Source: Mantis religiosa (Eukaryota; Arthropoda; Insecta; Mantodea; Mantidae). From it: 64,000 bases of DNA. Numbering within the stretch: the first letter of the stretch is position 1; every line of letters starts with the position of its first letter. Positions 62,660 to 64,000 of the stretch are shown piece by piece. The position numbers and the translations under genes are program-made. The notes under the pieces were generated by a model. The model saw only the letters and a program-made list of their open reading frames with translations, did not search any database and was not told the origin of the DNA. Location of the stretch: assembly GCA_030765055.1 (NCBI GenBank), contig CM060952.1:176968313-177032312 (forward strand), read 5' to 3'.

Positions 62660-63372
62660 GTACATTTATTATGCCTGTGCTCCTAGTGGGGCATCCCCGG
62701 AGGAAGGAAGAGGCTAGAGAAAAGAGGGTAGCCAACCCACCCAGTTTCGACTGTGCAGAGGTCAGGATTCCTACAATTGTGCACCTGGAAACTCCCCGAC
62801 AGGCCAGTACAACCGAATCTCACCCACCGTGGTTCCAAAACGGCCCTAAAACCGGAGACCGTCCTCCTTGAGGAGGAAGTGTATATCAAGAGCAGAGCCT
62901 CCTGCTATGCTTCGCCGAGCCCGCCTCGGTAGCGTAGATGGCAGGGTGTCTACCTCACGTTCAAGAGGCCCCGAGCTCGAATCTTGGTCAGGGTGGGTTA
63001 CCTGAATAAGTTTTTTCCGGGGTTTTCCCTTGTCCTGATAGACGAATGTCGGGTAACTGTAAGCCTCATGGACCCCGGACACATTTGAGCATCATTTCAC
63101 CCAATTCATTCATCGTCCGATATGACTTAACGTTGGAGGACGTAAATTGCACAAAAAACACCGCCGAGACTCCCGCCGACACTTTACCCTGAAAGACACC
63201 ACCAGATAAAAGATGATGCGAAATGATAATATAGCTGAAATAGGGAAACAGGAAATTCGGATTATTAGGTAATTAACCTACCCAATATGCACCTGGTGAC
63301 TCAGAAAAACCTTCGAAAAAACCCATAGACCAGTTAGGAAACGAACCCGAACTTCGAATGCGGACCATTTGA
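62660..63372 (-). mobile_element. SINE family C copy split by a SINE B
   Basis: Parts 62660-62919 and 63159-63372 together match the copy at 34800-35360 in the same orientation, with the SINE B at 62920-63158 inside. Confidence 0.72.
62920..63158 (+). mobile_element. SINE family B copy nested in SINE C
   Basis: Complete copy flanked by CGCCGAG on both sides (62913-62919 and about 63162-63168), a probable target duplication, splitting a SINE C copy. Confidence 0.85.
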
Positions 63373-64000
63373 GGGAGGGGGGAAGAAACAGAAAATGCGC
63401 CTGATTTCTTGCCATTTTGATTTTTTAGCTCGTGTTATCATCTAGGTTAAAGCAATATATCACCTGTTCTATTTACTGAAAGGGTCGCATACTTCCCTTT
63501 CCGAATCAGTGTTTTTGACATATCTGTCTTGATACGTCTTGACATTTCTGTCAGGGCACAAATCCACTCACGAAATTTCACTTACTCAATCCTTCTTTTA
63601 TTGCTAAAATGAGCATATTTTATACTTGTACCCTCCCATTGAATCTTTCTCATATCTGTATTATCAAATCCACTCACAACTCTGAGTACAGCTTTCGAGG
63701 CTTATTTTAACGATGTCGAGTTTTATTATTACACGCTGCACTTTATGAAGCAAATAACAGGAATAAATATGCACAAAGCAAAACACATTCAAACCACATG
63801 ACAGAGAAAATTATTTTTTTAAATGTGCATAAAGCAGCGGAAATGATAAGATTAATTATTTAAGCGGAAATGACGCTACGCAGATAACCACGCCCGAGTG
63901 CCGTACGTAATATTTTACCGACATTAGATAACAAAATATTTCAACAGCTTCAGTAATTAGTATCTAATGAAGTGAAGGGAGAAACATAATCAACAACTGT
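63373..64000. other. Nothing recognised
   Basis: No supported feature to the window edge. Confidence 0.5.

Overview
This is a gene-poor, AT-rich, repeat-dense stretch of an animal nuclear genome, most likely an arthropod and probably an insect. The signs are spliced genes, TATA plus TCAGT-type initiators, several tRNA-derived SINE families, mariner, RTE-like and Helitron relics, and long (AAT)n arrays. The species cannot be named from sequence alone, and no host single-copy gene was recognised.

The main object is a nearly complete Polinton/Maverick (polintovirus/adintovirus-like) element at 40919-60348 (19,430 bp). It starts AGTAGTC, ends GACTACT, has about 270-bp terminal inverted repeats (near-identical, one 1-bp indel and about three substitutions), and is flanked by a perfect 6-bp target-site duplication ATTTGT (40913-40918 and 60349-60354). 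From left to right it carries: a spliced Cys/His-rich early-type gene (+), a 152-aa orphan (+), major capsid protein (-), penton-like minor capsid protein (-), adenain-type protease (-), a PLA2 / membrane-active virion protein (-), FtsK/A32-like packaging ATPase (+), a fibre-like protein (+), a conserved Polinton protein of unknown role (+), a retrovirus-type integrase with chromodomain (+), and protein-primed DNA polymerase B (-). The polymerase appears to have a promoter, a 5'UTR exon and two duplicated Cys-motif exons lying on the far side of a 2.6-kb microsatellite. The replication, integration and morphogenesis modules are all present. However, several genes carry single in-frame stops or a frameshift (polymerase: two UGA; integrase: UAA; unknown-function gene: UAG; fibre: frameshift), so this copy looks recently inserted but decaying.

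Left flank (1-40.9 kb): a mosaic of SINEs (at least five families, called A to E here), two mariner copies (one full length with TA target duplications, one internally deleted), RTE-like non-LTR 3' ends at about 12.1, 14.2, 24.9 and 37.3 kb, an RNase-H-bearing non-LTR fragment at 6.5-7.1 kb, an interrupted Tc1/mariner-superfamily transposase at 3.8-4.4 kb, a Helitron relic at 39.4-40.2 kb, an unidentified 1.1-kb dispersed repeat (two direct copies), and (AAT)n arrays at 25.0 and 32.4 kb.

Right flank (60.4-64 kb): an inverted copy of a GC-rich repeat also found just left of the Polinton (outside the target duplication), then nested SINEs. Stretches with nothing recognisable are listed as such.
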